Source of the DNA: Crotophaga sulcirostris
Taxonomy: Eukaryota > Chordata > Aves > Cuculiformes > Crotophagidae
DNA: 64,000 nt
Reading direction: 5' to 3'
Assembly (NCBI GenBank): GCA_013397455.1
Contig: VYZB01000119.1
Coordinates: 1,861,079-1,925,078 of the forward strand
Shown here: in pieces, positions 48,418 through 62,300 of the stretch
How positions within the stretch are numbered: the stretch's first letter is position 1
Layout: each line of letters starts with the position of its first letter
Position numbers and translations under genes: made by a program
The notes under the pieces: model-generated
What the model was told of the DNA's origin: nothing
Seen by the model: only the letters and a program-made list of their open reading frames with translations
The model's database searches: none

Positions 48418-50988
48418 GTCACTTTCCCCACCCTTCTGCTCTCAGCAGCATTGCTCCATTCCAGTGCCTGGACAGCTTTATCTGGGGTTCAGGAGGTACC
48501 ACCTCCTGAATTGCTGCAGTATGAGGACTAGTCCAGGTAGCTGGGTATCATTACTCCTGTCCAGCAGAGGGTGAGGCACCAACTTCGTATCTCAGCATAT
48601 GCCAAAGAAGCTATTTGCTTATTGGGTAGTACAAGTCTCACAAGTGAAATGGAATTAAGTATTAGCAATGCTGCACTTTGTGTGTATGGTCTGTGAAAGG
48701 ACGTCTTGTTTCCTGCTCCTTTGACTACTTTTTGAAGTGTCTGTGGAGGTACCCAGTGCTGAGCAAGTGAAAAACCCATTGATAGGAAGAAGCCTTGTGA
48801 ATATTAGGAAATTAAGAAACAATAAACAACTGGAAGCCAAATATAAGAAGGAAACTTCAGCTGCAATATAAATATACTACTTGAAGGACAAATGTATAGA
48901 CAGCTTTAGTCAAGCTACAAACTTCCTCACAAAATCAATTAACCTTCTGTTCCAACAGACAAGCAAGAGTAGTTATGCCTGCAGGGCATCCAGAGAACTT
49001 TCCTTTCACTAAATAGCAAGGCCTTCAACATAATGTAATAAGATAATAAATAGCCCTTCACCTAGCATAATTTGCTGGCTTCTAGAGATGGTTAAAACAA
49101 TTATTGTTTATGGAAATACCAGGAAAAAGCAGTTGCTAAAATTTCTTGTGATCTTGTGTTAATTTCTTATTGGAAATGGATATTTTCCAAAACACTCAAT
49201 TTTTTTGCAACTATATTTGATTGAACAGCCAATTAAACTTGATGTAGTAATACAAAAGTTGTCTGGGGCTTCTTGTCTTCTGTAAACTACCTGAAAATGC
49301 TTTGCAATAAAAGCTGAATTGTCTTTTATGAAGAAGTTGAAAACCAGTTTTTTTTTTTTGGGAGGATGTGGGGTAGCATCAAAATTCTTTTTCAAGGTAA
49401 AACACTGCATCCTGTCCTTTTTCCTTGTTCTCATTAACAGGAACAGGGTTTTTTATGTGTGACTTGATGTCTTGGAAAAAAGGGAAGGGCTGTAATAACA
49501 GGCTTGAGATCACTAGCTGTGAGCAGATTCAAGCTCTATAATGGTCTCTTGAAACTCACTTTGTGTCTACTTTTGCTGAGGAGCAGTACAGCAGTGTATA
49601 ATTATGACTATAAAGGTGTAAAACCTGCCACCCCCCCCCGAATAAATTATAGTGATATATAAACACCCAGATACATGTTTTGTTTCTTTGAGTGATGATA
49701 GAAGTAGTCCAGGGATTTGCAGTTAAGAGTTTTCCTCCTCTCATCCTTTGATTGCACTCCCTATCTACTGGTCTTAGCTGTCAGTTTTTGTTTTCAAGGA
49801 GAAACTCTGAAAAATAGCTTTCTCTGTGACAGGATATGGTTTGGTATTAATGCTGAAAAGAAAATTGCCTCTCAGTTCGTGTTCTAGTGAGTTGCATAAC
49901 TCCTTTAATAAACTGAACCATGCACAAATCTTTACTGAACCAATATTCCAATACTTAAATTTTAAGTAAATAAAAGATGGTTGTGTTTTATCCAAAGTAC
50001 TCTGCTTTTTTCGCAGACCAAAAATCTTGCATAAAACCTTTTCAATGCTACCATAACTGGATTTACAGGCAGCTATTTGCATCATCCTTCATCTGCACGT
50101 GTAATCCAAAGGTATGCTTGACTCCCCATGTTTAAGGGTGAAAGCTTGAGAGACAAAAGAACTGCAGCTTCTTGAGGACTTTGCAGAAGTGACTTCACAT
50201 AAGAGGTTTTTTTTTTCAGTGGGAGAGGATTTGAGCGTGGAGACTGGGGAGCAAGGGGATCAAGGCTGACTGTATAAGAAATCATTTATTCTAAAGAAAT
50301 TTTTAAGAGATGTCATTTCTAAATTTGTTTTTTTTTCTTTGCTTTCTTAGCTTTCTGTGATAGTCTGGTTAAGACATGAAGAAAATTAGTTATTTTGTGA
50401 GGCTGAGACTTGAAAACAGACTAAAATTTGAGCTCTATTCTGCATTCCTGTTTTAAATTAATCCTGAAATATGACACAAACAGCCTGATCTGTCCCTTGC
50501 TGATCTCAAAGGACCTGATGTGCCCAATCCTCAGGACAAGATAGAAGCAATTGCAAAGCAAGGTTTAGGATTGCACCCCTGAACAGCAGGAGCTGTGTAG
50601 CAAAGGCCATGAAATGTTACTCGTGTACCTACGACAGAACAGGAGAATACAGAGTTTTCTATTTCAGTGGTTTTACATCTTCTTAATTCTGCTTTGGGAA
50701 CCCAGGAGCCTTCCTGACATGCCTACTTACCATCCAAGGACTGCTGCCACATAACCTAGCCCAGATGTTAGTGACTATAGAGGACAAAACCCTGTGCAGA
50801 GCACAATGGGTTCTAACTGAACTGCAATGCTGGGATATGTGGGTGGACAGGATGTAATCGTCTTGGGTGAGAGCTGGCAAGACCCTTGGTTGTAAGAGCA
50901 AAAAGCATGAAAGGTAAATAGCTTAAATTATGAGATGGAGCTTTCAGGTGAGGTGCTTATGAACCCAGATCTATCATTATGTAATAAA
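48418..50988. other. Intergenic, no gene recognised
   Basis: 2.6 kb. T12 run at 49348-49359 and C9 run at 49631-49639. No exon or repeat recognised. Confidence 0.5.
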
Positions 50989-52204
50989 AGGCAGGTCCTA
51001 CTTGACTAACCAGATCTCCTTCTATGACCAGGTGACCTCCCTATGGATGAGGGAAAGGCTGTGGGCAGTGTTTACATAGTCTTCAGTAAAGTCTTTGACA
51101 CTGTTTCCCACAGCATTCTCTTAGAGAAGCTGGTGGTTCATGGCTTAGACAGGTGTACTCTTCACTGGGTTAAAAACAAACTGGCTGGCTGGCTGAGCCC
51201 AGAGAGTCGTGGTGAATGGAGTTGAATCCGGTTGGAGGCTGGTAACAAGTGGTGTTCCATAGGGCTCAGCGTTGGGGCAGGTTCTGTTTAATATCTTTAT
51301 CAAAGGTCCGGATGAAGGGATTGAGTGTTCTCTCAGGAAGTTTGCAGATGACACCATACTGGGTGAGAGTGTCAATCTGCTCAAGGGCTGAAAGGCTCTG
51401 CAGAGGGACCTGAGCAGGCTAGATTGATGGGCCAAGGCCAATTTTATGGGATTCAGCAAGGCCAAATGCCAGGTTCTGCACTTGGTTCACAGCAACCCCA
51501 TGCAATGCTACAGACTAGGGGATGAGTGACTGGAAAGCTGGACCTTGGAAAAAGGATCTGGTTATGTTGATTGACAGTCTGCTGAATATGAGCCAGCACT
51601 GTGCCCAGGTGGCCAAGAAGGCCAACAGCATCCTGGCCTGTATCAGAAATGATGTGGCCAGCAGGACCAGGGAAGTCACTGCCCCCCTGTACTTGGTGCT
51701 GATGAGGTCATACCTCAATCCTGTGTTTAGTTTTGGGCCCCTCCTTGCAAGAAAGACATTGAGGTGCTGGAGTGCGTCCAGAGGAGGGCAATGGAGCTGG
51801 TGAAGTGTCAGAAGCACAAGTCTTATGAGGAGTGGCTAAGAGAACTAGAGTGGTTTAGTCTGGAGAAAAAGAGGCTGAGGGGAGACCTTATCGCTGTCTA
51901 CAATTGCCTGAAAGGAGGTTGTAGTCAGGTAGGTGCTGGACTCATCTTGCCCTATCTCTTGTTACTTGGGAGAAAAAAGGGCCTCAAGTTGTGCCAGAGA
52001 AGGTTTATGTTGGTTATTAGGAAAAATTTCTTTACTGAAAGAATGGTCAGCATGAGCAGAGGCTGCCCAGGCAAGTGGGCATCCTTAGAGTTGTTAAAAA
52101 ACCCATGTAGATGTGGCACTTTGGGACATGGTTTAGTAAACACAGTGGCATTGGGCTGATGGTTGTACTTGATGATCTTGGAGGTCTTTTCCAACCTTAA
52201 TGAG
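50989..52204 (+). mobile_element. CR1 LINE, 5'-truncated, about 1.2 kb, decayed ORF2
   Basis: It starts at the RT palm region ('ggcaggtcctacttgactaa') and covers FDTVSHSILLEKL, GVP-GS-LG-VLFNIFI, the FADD box (51341-51352), the C-terminal part and the 3' UTR up to 'ggtcttttccaaccttaatg'. Several stop codons and frameshifts break the frame (pieces at 51043-51225, 51522-51803, 51764-52159), so it is a dead copy. It is longer at the 5' end than the 14.1-15.2 kb copy and clearly more diverged. The terminal tandem tail is worn away. Confidence 0.93.
51043..52159 (+). pseudogene. Broken CR1 ORF2 (reverse transcriptase)
   Basis: At least three reading-frame pieces are needed to follow the RT sequence. 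In-frame stops occur inside the SGVP block and around the FADD region. Described only as a broken copy; the N-terminal endonuclease part is absent. Confidence 0.85.
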
Positions 52205-54800
52205 AACCAAGACAACTGGATAAATGGTGGTGGACCTCGAAAGATGTTGCAAGTGCTTCTGAGAAAGGGAAGAGCTGACTCTAAACTGAAATGCCTAGAT
52301 GGTTTTGATACTGGTTGACCCAACTGTGACTTGCCTTTGTAAGAAGACTGCAAATTGCCAAGAGAGCAGTTGTCCTGCACCTCATCAGTGATCACAATGG
52401 CAATGAGCACTAGCATCATTATAGAATAGCCTGGGATTACATGCATGAAAAGAGGCTGGTAAAAGAGGGATTCCTGATTGTTTTAGTCAGGAAAATCCAG
52501 TTCACCAACTGAGATGAAATTAAGGTAACAACGCCCCCTCTGACTAGCAGGTAAGAGAGAAACAAGAAAGCTGAGGGTTTGAGCGCTGCATTTTTAATGA
52601 GGTGAATATTATCTGAGAATAGATGAGTACCTTCCAACTCAGCAGAAGTTAAGGGCTTAAGCTCTTCATGGTAAAAGGCCACTTGTAAAAACTTGCTCAG
52701 TTCTCTCCATCCATCCATGCGTTTTTCTTCTCTCCTGGCCTTTATGCTTATATTACAACCTCTTATGTTGTGTTGAGGTTTCACATAAGAATTATGGCTT
52801 TATCCATCTGTATTTCCTGCCTGAACAGGACATGGTCACAAAACAACAGTTATTAGCAGGGAGAGGCACCAAAAGTCACCCCATGTATTAGAGTCTGTAT
52901 GTGGCAGGGATATCTTACCTGTTCCTCCCTGATGTGTGTGCTGAGATTTCTCAGTAGAGGAGCTCTGGACAGGGCATAATAAAGTGAGCTCAGGTCACTT
53001 TGAAGGAAGTGAATCTCTGAAAGATTAAAGTTACCCTCGATGTGGCTGATCCCTTCAATGTGAGTGGGCATTGGCTAATAAAATCAATCTTATAATGCAA
53101 GGATGAAGAGATGGCTTGAGTGTGCACAGACCATGGATGAGCAGGAGTGTCAGCTACTGGAGTTCAGCAGGAGTGAATTTGAGGTGTGTGCTGGAGTGAC
53201 ATGGAGAGGGCTGTGGGCTCTGCAGCAATGATCTGACAATGGAGTGAAGATACTGCATGGGATGAACCCACAGAGCCTGGATGTAGCTGTTGCCCTAAAC
53301 TTCTTAAAGCTTTATTTTTTTCCTGGATGTTTTGAAAAATTGAGAGCTTGTTCTGTAGTTGCTAGAACAAAAGACATGCAGCGGGGAAGGATTTGTGCAG
53401 GTCCTGGCATCTGGTCTCACCTGAGGAAAATTCTAATGCCAAACTAGTGTTAATCATCTAACTTAAACATACATTTGAGTGTAAATGCTGTTTTATTTTT
53501 TTAACATGAAATACTGTGTAAACGTATAGCTGTCATCCAGTTTTGTTGGCAGTTTGTGGCTCAGGTGTTATATAAGTTATCAAATTAACTTTTTTCCTTT
53601 CAGGTGCAGTTACTGGTCTAATTAATAGTACAATTAAAAATCCCACTATCCATTGGGAGCAGTAGAAACTGCAAGGTATTTCCTTCTCTTGTCAGAGTGC
53701 CAGCACAGAGCAAACTGCAGGTGGAATTTTGAATGTACAAGTGGCAATGAAAAATGGAGCCATAGGCCTGGCTTTGAGTTCTATGTTTGTTTCCTGCCTG
53801 CTGATAGCAGTGTTGTTCTTCTGCATGTGTCTATCCTTTCATTGTTAATAACAAATAATAGTTCTGGCAGGTCTGATGTCTTGGTGTAATCCTTAATCTG
53901 CAGAGCAAGTTTTGCACCAGTTAATTATGACTGGGACATGCCTACTGGAGTGTGAGTATGGGGCAATGTTTTCCAAAGGTGTCAGTGACGGTTGGATCCT
54001 ACTCCAGAGACAGGCTTTTTCCCCAGACACGACTGTAGATGTCAGTGTTTAACTAGTGCAGTGTTACCAACTGGCCTGCTGCTTTAATTTAAATCAACAT
54101 TTGGTTCTGGCTTTTCACTGCAATGGGAAAAATATGCTTTCCAAACTAGGACTTGGTACCTGCAAAGAGTGATCTCCTTCAATGAAATAGTGCTTGATTT
54201 AAAAGCTTTTTCCCCTCATTCATACAGAAATTCCCTCTGTGACCTTGCATCTTGGAAAAAAAAATCTGAATTGCAGACTTGTGAATGCATGCTGTTGATT
54301 TGAGGCTGTTTCTTTGGTGACAGGATGCCATACAGTATTGCCAAATGGTATTCATGAGAAGCATAGAATAGTGCCGTATGCTTTTCGGTATTTCCTGAGT
54401 CTGTAAATAAGTATTTTTATGAAGCACTTGTATAGTTCTATTAATGTTTCTTAATGGGACAACTGAAGCACGGGCTCCCATTGACAGCAGAACATGGCAA
54501 TTTTTGCACAATATGTGCATGTTTATAGCATCTGTAATTGTATAATCTCGTTAACGATTTTTTTTGAAGTCTAATTTGAAGTATGCCAAGCATTTTAGAA
54601 TCCTTTTTTACCAAACCCAAAATATATTTTGAAGATGAAGGTGGGGTAAAATCATCAAATTTTGAAGCTGTGAGGATTTTAACCAAGACATTCTGTCTCA
54701 AAGATTGCTGGCTGCCATACAGGACTGGGAGACTACATAGTCTGTGCCTTTGGAAGTCAAAGTAGTGAGTGTTCACGGTGGGTGAAGATACAGGGATACA
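52205..54800. other. Intergenic, no gene recognised
   Basis: 2.6 kb. Open frames at 52437-52784 and 54179-54776 are not recognisable. No repeat that I can name. Confidence 0.5.
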
Positions 54801-55120
54801 TGTGAGATGTCTGGTTGTTATGATGACCTGAGCCTCAAAGAGATATAAAAGGCCTGCTGAAAAGCACCTCCTTGTGCCTCTTTGCCCACTATTAGCCCTC
54901 TCTGAGACATCAGCCTTTGCAGACCCTGTGGATCCATGGTGGTGACTATCCTTGCAAACCTATCCCGATAGCTTACTGCTTCTTCTACCTTTGTTCCTTT
55001 CTTTCCTCTTGCTCTCATTCTTATCTCTTGCCTTTCATTTATCTCTCTTGTAATAAGGAAAGATTTTGATATACGGCATCTGGCCTCGGTTGGGCTTAAT
55101 CTCGATCTGGGGGATGGACA
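54801..55120 (+). mobile_element. Probable solo LTR of an endogenous retrovirus (ERVL-like)
   Basis: A TG...CA-bounded block of about 320 bases with LTR-like order. A TATA box (ATATAAAAGG, 54842-54851) is followed by a pyrimidine-rich U5-like part (54980-55050) and an end segment with 'ctcggttgggcttaatctcg', which recalls avian ERVL LTR ends. No primer-binding site, internal gene or second LTR is seen, and no target-site duplication is evident, so borders are approximate. It could be another promoter-bearing repeat. Confidence 0.45.
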
Positions 55121-55728
55121 AAGGAACCAAATAGGAGCATCTGCTGAACTGCAGATGTGAATTTTGTTATATGAAGGCTACCAGTTAAAACAAATGTAAC
55201 AAGTAGGTATTGCTTCCAAAGTAGATATGCTGCATGTTTTATGATATTAAACAGTTAATTTATACTCCTGCATTTGATTTTCAGAAGAACAGGCATTGTG
55301 TATTATAACGGGCTTCCAGACAACTGCATCCCACTGAAACCTTTCAGCAACAACATATAAATAGGACTAGGATTCAACATGCTCAGACTGTCCGGTGCCA
55401 GAAGTAAACCTTGCAGCATGCTTGTTGCTACATGCTCATTTTGGAGTGCTTCTTCAGCATCCTAGTTAAAATTTAAACAGGTGAATAATATCAGTTCCAG
55501 TTGTAATCAGGAGAGATGAGGAGTTCCAATAAAAAATTAAAGGGAAGATTTCTAGTGAATGAAATGAGATAACTGTCTTATGGATAAGATGCTCTAGAAA
55601 TCTCATAGGTGGGACAGGAAGGGCACTCCTTCAACCTGTCCTGGTATTTCTATTTTTGGGGGGGTAAAGGTAAAAATAAATTAATTTGGCTGCAATTTTT
55701 GTGTCAAGGTTCCTAGCTGAGGAAAACA

Positions 55729-55744
55729 TGGCCAAATTTGGCCA
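55729..55744. repeat. 16-base perfect palindrome
   Basis: TGGCCAAATTTGGCCA is its own reverse complement. It contains two inverted TTGGC-type half-sites, as nuclear factor I binds, though with non-standard spacing. Confidence 0.6.
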
Positions 55745-55868
55745 AACTTGCACGGTTTGAGAGCACAAATTCCGGCTGGGGCACAACTCTGCAGGCAGTG
55801 TCCTGCCCAATGTCCCCAGCTATTGCAGAACAGGGAGTGCTGTCAGTCTCGCATTCCCCAAGAGCTTC

Positions 55869-55892
55869 TCTTTGGTCTTTAGAGACCAAAGA
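55869..55892. repeat. Inverted repeat, 10-bp stem and TTAG loop
   Basis: TCTTTGGTCT and AGACCAAAGA flank a four-base loop. Perfect pairing, but too short for a microRNA precursor. Confidence 0.6.
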
Positions 55893-56054
55893 TCTCTTGG
55901 GTATGGAAGTGGTGGCTGCTGGCTTTGCATTTGGGGACATGGAATGATAGCAGTGGAGAAAATAGGAACGGAGAACCTGCAGGACACTGAGGGGTTAGAA
56001 GTAGAAAGAATTAGAATGTACCAGTGAGGGCTGCTTCCAATGAAGAGCATAAAT

Positions 56055-56300
56055 GCTACTCAACAAGGACCTGAATTGGTCTCTGCTGGAATATTGTGTA
56101 CAGTTCTGATGGCCTGTGTGCAAGGAAAATAAAGTGGTGCAAAGAAAGCTTGCTGGTGTGATAAGGAAAATGGAGAGCTTACTTCATGAGAGGAGACTAG
56201 GGGAGGTTGGCTTGCTGCTTAGCATGGTGTAAAGAAGGGGATATGCTTGCCTATAAATGTATGGAAGAGACAAATATCAGGTAGGGAGAAGGTGCCAGCT
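56055..56300 (+). mobile_element. Ancient CR1/LINE fragment
   Basis: 'ctggaatattgtgtacagtt' corresponds to the CR1 'tggagtactgtgtccagttc' block. Further on, 'catgagaggagactagggga' and 'gcttgcctataaatgtatgg' follow the ORF2 order. Heavily diverged; the 3' limit is unclear. Confidence 0.6.
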
Positions 56301-59300
56301 GAAGCTTAGTTCCTAGTACAGGCTGTTGCTGGCATGAGGATGAGGGGGTATAAAACACCTGTGCTTTTGCTGACCATGGAAGTGAAGGCACTGGTGCAGC
56401 TGTCCAGTAGGAGTGGTGGGAGATGAACCACAGTGTTGAAGCTGGTGATTGATCGGCCAAGGATTGACAAATGAAGGGTCTCATCATCCCTCAGAGCAGG
56501 TTTCAGAGGAGGGAGCAGAGCAGCACTTTGGCCAGACTGGTTACCATGCATGAGAACCTTCCAGTTTCTGACAAATGGGAATCTTTTGACCTGATCCTGC
56601 ATTCATGTTTCTGTTAATGTTTGTAGGCTTCAACACAGCTTGCCACAGGCAGGAGCATTTGCCTATGTAGATTGCAAAGTAAAGCTTGTCCAGAACTTTG
56701 GACAGGAAGACTTCTTGTTGTTTGCTTCATGGCAGCCTGCCATTTCTAGTTACTTCTGAACTTGGTGGGATTTCTGGAATATGGGAAAGCTTTGGGTTAA
56801 AGCTGGAAACAACAGTAGACCAGTTGTTAAGGGATTGATTTTGGCATACTACAGGTTCAACTCTGTCAACCTGAACCAGGCTTGAGATCTTAACTTGGCA
56901 TCTCCTAACTTTGGGTGGGTGTGTTTAGTCCCAGTGGAGTCCTATTTGGTCCTCTCTCCTAATCAGTTAAAGATTTTTTTAGGCAACTTTTGTGTAAACT
57001 TACATAGGAAACAGGGATGTCTTAATTGGGGTCTTCTAGAAAAGTGTGGCAGGAGCTGAGAACAATGTGTGCTCTGGGACCTGTGCAGCTGGATTTTCGT
57101 GAAGTCCACGTGGTTATTAAAGGCTCTCAGGGTACCACATTTACTGCCATTAGTGCAAGTTGCAGACTGTTTCCATAGCAAGTGAAGCTGTATGCTTAAA
57201 GAAAGCTGTTGTTGGCTCTTCTGGATCTCTGAGATCCCTTACAGTCAGTTCAAACGTCACTGTAGTAGTTGGAAATAAAAAGCTCCGTTTCATAATTTAT
57301 CAAAAAATTTACAGCATGCTGTGAGAAACAGGAACTTTTACCAGCCATTCAGTTAACTTCAAAGATTAATTTCTATTCTTTCTGCACTTTCTCATTCAAA
57401 TGCATGCTAGGAAATGCCATTTATATCAGTAAAAGCCTGAGGCTTCATTAATGTAAATTCATAATTAAATCTGCTATCAGAAGAGATTTGTCATCATTTA
57501 TTTACCTTTATTGAAGTATTTGGCCATGAAAGAATAAACTCGTAGGTCACAGTCTTGCTGCCTAAATGTGGGCAGCCCAAGGATTTCTAAAGCAGATGCA
57601 TGTCTTTCAAAATGGACCATGGGCTTTTAAAACTGTGGTGAAGCTGTTTTCTTTCCGTGCCACTAACGGCCAGTAATTCAACTGGAGTCGCTTCACCCCG
57701 CGAGAGGCCTGTCTGCACACGGGCACTAAGCTCTGCCTGCACCAAGACTCTGTCACTGGAAGCCCTTTTAAACTGAAAGCTGCCTTAGAGCTTTGTACAG
57801 AGCAGCTCCCAGGGGAAATACTTCATGGCAAAAGGAACAATAAAGAGCCTTCCTTCTGGCAAGATTTTTTTTTAGTTTATATGAGCTCTGGACAACTCTG
57901 GATCCTGTTCCTACAGGAAGTGTATGCCCGATTTTCCGCACAGGCTTGAGATTTAATTTTAGCCTTATCTTCAGGGTCTTGTAATTCAATACCTTGTGGA
58001 ATGACTTTTTTGCTTTGTAAAGATGTTGCTGAGATTACTGCATTGCTGAAAAATATATCTAGATCTCAAAATGCTAACTGCATCCTGTTTGTGTTAAAGA
58101 ATTTGTTCTGCATTTGTGAATCATCTGTGAGATGGTTGTGATTCAGGACCTCCTACAATCAAACCTGGTCGGGTCTCCATTTGTACTGTCACTGTAGTTG
58201 TCACTCAACTGAAACAGCATCTCTTCTGCTGGGATCTGGGAGTTACTGTAACCCAGAAGTAGTTTGTTAGGAGAGTTAAAATCTGTGCATTCCAGGGGAA
58301 CATGGTGGCTTGGGAGCTCTGTTAGCTCTGTAGTGTTCTTGCCTTGTTCAGGTAGGCTTCAGATTTTGTAAACATTTGCAGCAGGGAGAGAAAATACTTG
58401 CTACACATTAGCATTTTAGCTTGGATTCACAGTATGTTCTTGAAACTTATCTTTCAGCAGTCTTGGAGCATGTAACCTGAATTCCTTTTGGAAGAAACTG
58501 AACTGCAGAAATTCAATCTAGGATTGCATCTAATATACTCCACTGACCAATGGGCGTGTTGATCTGTGGGACCAACTAGATTTTTTTTTTCTGAAGGGAA
58601 AACTCTCAGAAATGTGAATAATTTAAACATTGGGTCTTTAGCACCACCTGTTTACTCCATAGAGCTGTGCTGTGCTGTTCATCAGAGTAGGCGTATAACC
58701 TGGCTTTTCAGAGCTGATAGCAAAGAACCTTTCTGAGCCAGGAATTCATTCGGTGTCAAGAAGATAATCCTATGGAATATATGAAGATTATCAGTAGACA
58801 ACCATTCTTTATAACTTTGTGATTCCCAGTTAAGACTTGGATATAACTTGATATTACTGTCGTAAGTTATGCTGCTTCACTGCCTGTAACTCGAAGTAGG
58901 ACCTCAATATTTCTTTAATTTGCCTAACTTCTAAAAACGAATGCTTCAACAGACCTAACCTGATCTTGGAGCACACATACAAACAGCGCAAGAAGTTGTC
59001 ACTTTAACTGGTGAGATGCTCAGTGAAAGCCAGACACAGACATCTCTAATGAAATGGAAATCCAGTCATACTGAAGCACTTGGTAGAAGGGTGCTTCCCT
59101 TCTGCTGACATACAGGTCTTCAGGTAGGATTGCATTCATCTTGAAGTTAGTGTCAAAATTTCTCTGTATTCCACTGAACAAGGCTCGTGTCTCTGTCACC
59201 TTTGCCTGACACATGGCTGTGTTGCAGGGAAAACAAAAGCTTTGCCCAGCTTTGCATGTGTTGCATACAGACTTGGATATTTTTCCCCCTAAGGTACTGC

Positions 59301-62300
59301 CCACCTTCCCAGGTTTAGATGTTTTGTTCACTTTATTTTCTTATAACAAATTAAAATGTTCCTGTGGACAGCAGAAATTTGTGACAGTGATTTGGGGCTT
59401 TGTGCTGTGCTGTTAAATGAAATAGTATCTTACAGCCTGACAGTGAGTATGGGAGGGGAATCTTGTGACTCACTGAGTGTGTTTGTGGCAGGGTCTGAAT
59501 TGTTTCGTATCAGTTTATGTGGGACTTGGGATTGTTTTGGGTGGAGTATTTCCTTTAACTTGATTTAAGTTTTGTCATATCCCTTGGGTCTGGGGAGAAG
59601 AGGTGGGATTGTGTAATTGCTGAGTATTAAAACCCTCAGGCAAGGTTAGTTCAGAATATGAAAACTCAATTACTTGTTCTGACAATTACTGAGACACAGG
59701 CTTTCATGCTGCAGACCTCATAGTTTAAGAGTCAGATTCTAAGTTCAGTGTGCTACAGCCTTAGTCATCCTAATTCACATCCAGTAGGCTTGTAAAAACA
59801 GCCCTGTTTTCATTAACTGGAGTAGTTTGTTAGACTCTACCTGTAGTACCTAGATCTCAACCACAGAGGCTGCTTGCTGTGATACTTTTAGCAGAATGAA
59901 CTCGTGTTTAGAGCAAGGTAATTCATTGCATGCTGTAGCTTATTGCCACACATTTGTGTATCTATTGGGTCAGCAGCGGGAGCTGTTGCAGAACAGCAGA
60001 CTACAAGTGGTTCCATTGTTTTAAATATATCAACTTTGGGGGTCTCTCTGTGGATGGTTTGGTTGCATCAGACTTCTTCAAAGCTTCTTAGGTAAGGTTT
60101 TTCAGCGTTTGAAGTAAACTTTCTGGCAGTAGGATACTAGGCAGGATGCAACACTTGAGCTTACAGAGTACCACCCAAGTGGAAATTGTAGGATCTGGTT
60201 GCAAACCTCTCATTAATATGAACACCCATATAACCTTGGAGGATTTCTGCTCCTTGCTTCTGTTTCTATTCCAATTTTTCTACCTTTGCTGTCGTCATAG
60301 GGTGCTTTTCTGCTGAGGACTGCCTCTTGTTTTGTGGGCTGTATTAGAAGGAAAAACTTGCTTGTGGTTTGCAACTCTGGATTCTTCTGCAATGTAGGTG
60401 AAAATAAAAACTGTAACAGAACAGCACAATTTATTATTTTTCTAATTTCCAATTAGTTCTTCCACAGAATATTCAAGACAAGCCTCTGAGAACCTGTCTG
60501 GGAAGCAGTGGACATGTTGCAATCTAGAAGAGTGAAAAGGTTTAACCAGTGTACAGTCCATAGAGAGATATAAGACAGTTTTGTAAGAATTAAATCAAGG
60601 AAAACTGTAGTGTTTTTTTTCAACTTCTTTGTTGTGAAGTGCTAATGGAATCCCTTTTTTAAGCTCCACATGCTCTCTTGTGGCTAGCTAACCTCATTAG
60701 AATAAGGGATAGCTTTGGCCCTCTGGTGCATGGCAAAAGGTGGCCACTAGTCTGCAAGTGAGTTGCCTGATGTTAATTTCTAGGAGAAATTTTTTTATTT
60801 AACCAGGAGCTTTTCAGGGCTTTATAGCTTTGCTGTATTCCCAGGTAGCAATGGGCTTGCCTTTTAGGGGTGTTGGGAAGCTTGGTGAGTGTAAGGTTCT
60901 TCTCAGCAGAAGATTCTTCAGCAAAAGGCAGTTTGAGCTCAATGCGGATCTGCAGAATGTCTTCAACCTTTTGCAGTTTGGGTGACAGCAAGCTGTTGAA
61001 TGAGAGTCTCTGTGACTGACACTAGTGGAGTGCCTGTGAGCAGTTCTTTCTTGTTATAAACGTTTTGGGTTTTCCAATAATCTGCTGGAGTCCAAACAGT
61101 CCCAAAGGCAGGCGGAACAGTCTCTTAACTTGTAGTCTTTTTTTTTTTTTTGTTATTGTTGCTCAGGGTACTGTCTCTTGCAACAAGTATGCTCAAATGT
61201 CTTTGCACATATTGTGCCAGTGCTTAGCTACTTCTGCAGTGAAAGACTTCATCCTGAGGAGGTGACAGCTGCAGTGGCGTGCAGGCTGTCTAAACCATCC
61301 TTTTCCAGATGCCTCTGCCCTTTGAGTTAATCAATAGATGTTTGTTTTCAGGTTGTTTATCTGCAGTAGAGATGATGTATCCTTGTCTGGGTTATCCTCA
61401 CTCTGCAGATCTTGCTAGTGGGAGATGATCTTGCTTCTGGAATTATGCTCTCTGAATCCCAAGGACAACTTGTCTTTTCCAAATGATAGGGCCAGACCTG
61501 AAATATAGCCTGAACCTGACTTATGTTGCTGGGTCAACTCTCTGGTAAGCAGACCAGTATGATGCAAAGCAGTGTTGACTTGACTTCACATAACATTTTT
61601 GTCTCTGCTAAGCCTGGACAATAGCACTTGTGAAATATTCACATACAGTTTCCTCAACTTTCTAAAGAACTGGAACAATAACATTAAAAGTTAAGCTAGT
61701 GGATATGTTGAGATTTTAGACATATGATGCTGACTTCCATCAAAAGAACTGCTAGCTACCGAAAAAATGTGTAGATTTGACCCTATATAAAAATGATAAT
61801 TTAATGTGGCTTGCTCCTAGTTACCTTAGGCTCTTTTTTTTCTACTTTGGACATGTATTTGATATAATATTATTAGACTTGCTTGCTGTAATCCTTAGGG
61901 CTCTGTAGTCTGTCTTTATATGTGATCAATAACACTTTTCTACTGAAGTGTTTTCTTTAAAGGATAGTCATTCTGAATATGCTACACCCAGTGTAAAACT
62001 GTTAATTAAAACAGATTGAGGTTTGCACCTTCTGTTATATAGTCATATTTGGAATGATGAAAATGAGATATTCTGTATTGAAAAGGTTTTTTGCTCAAAT
62101 ATCACAAATGTCATCTCACCAGGCACTGATTTCCAAAGAGTGATACAAAATACTTATTTTCCTGTTTGTAACTGGCAATAAATGTGGTATGTGTCAGAAA
62201 TTCCTAATATTCTCATGACTGCTGTGTTGGTTGGGAACAAATGCTGATGTAGTCAGAGCACAGGATGTGCATACAGAAAAGTCCGGTTTAGGCAATGGTT

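Larger units (their letters stand above)
55121..56054. other. Intergenic; palindromes
   Basis: Contains a 16-base perfect palindrome (55729-55744) and a 10-bp-stem hairpin (55869-55892), listed separately. No gene recognised. Confidence 0.5.
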
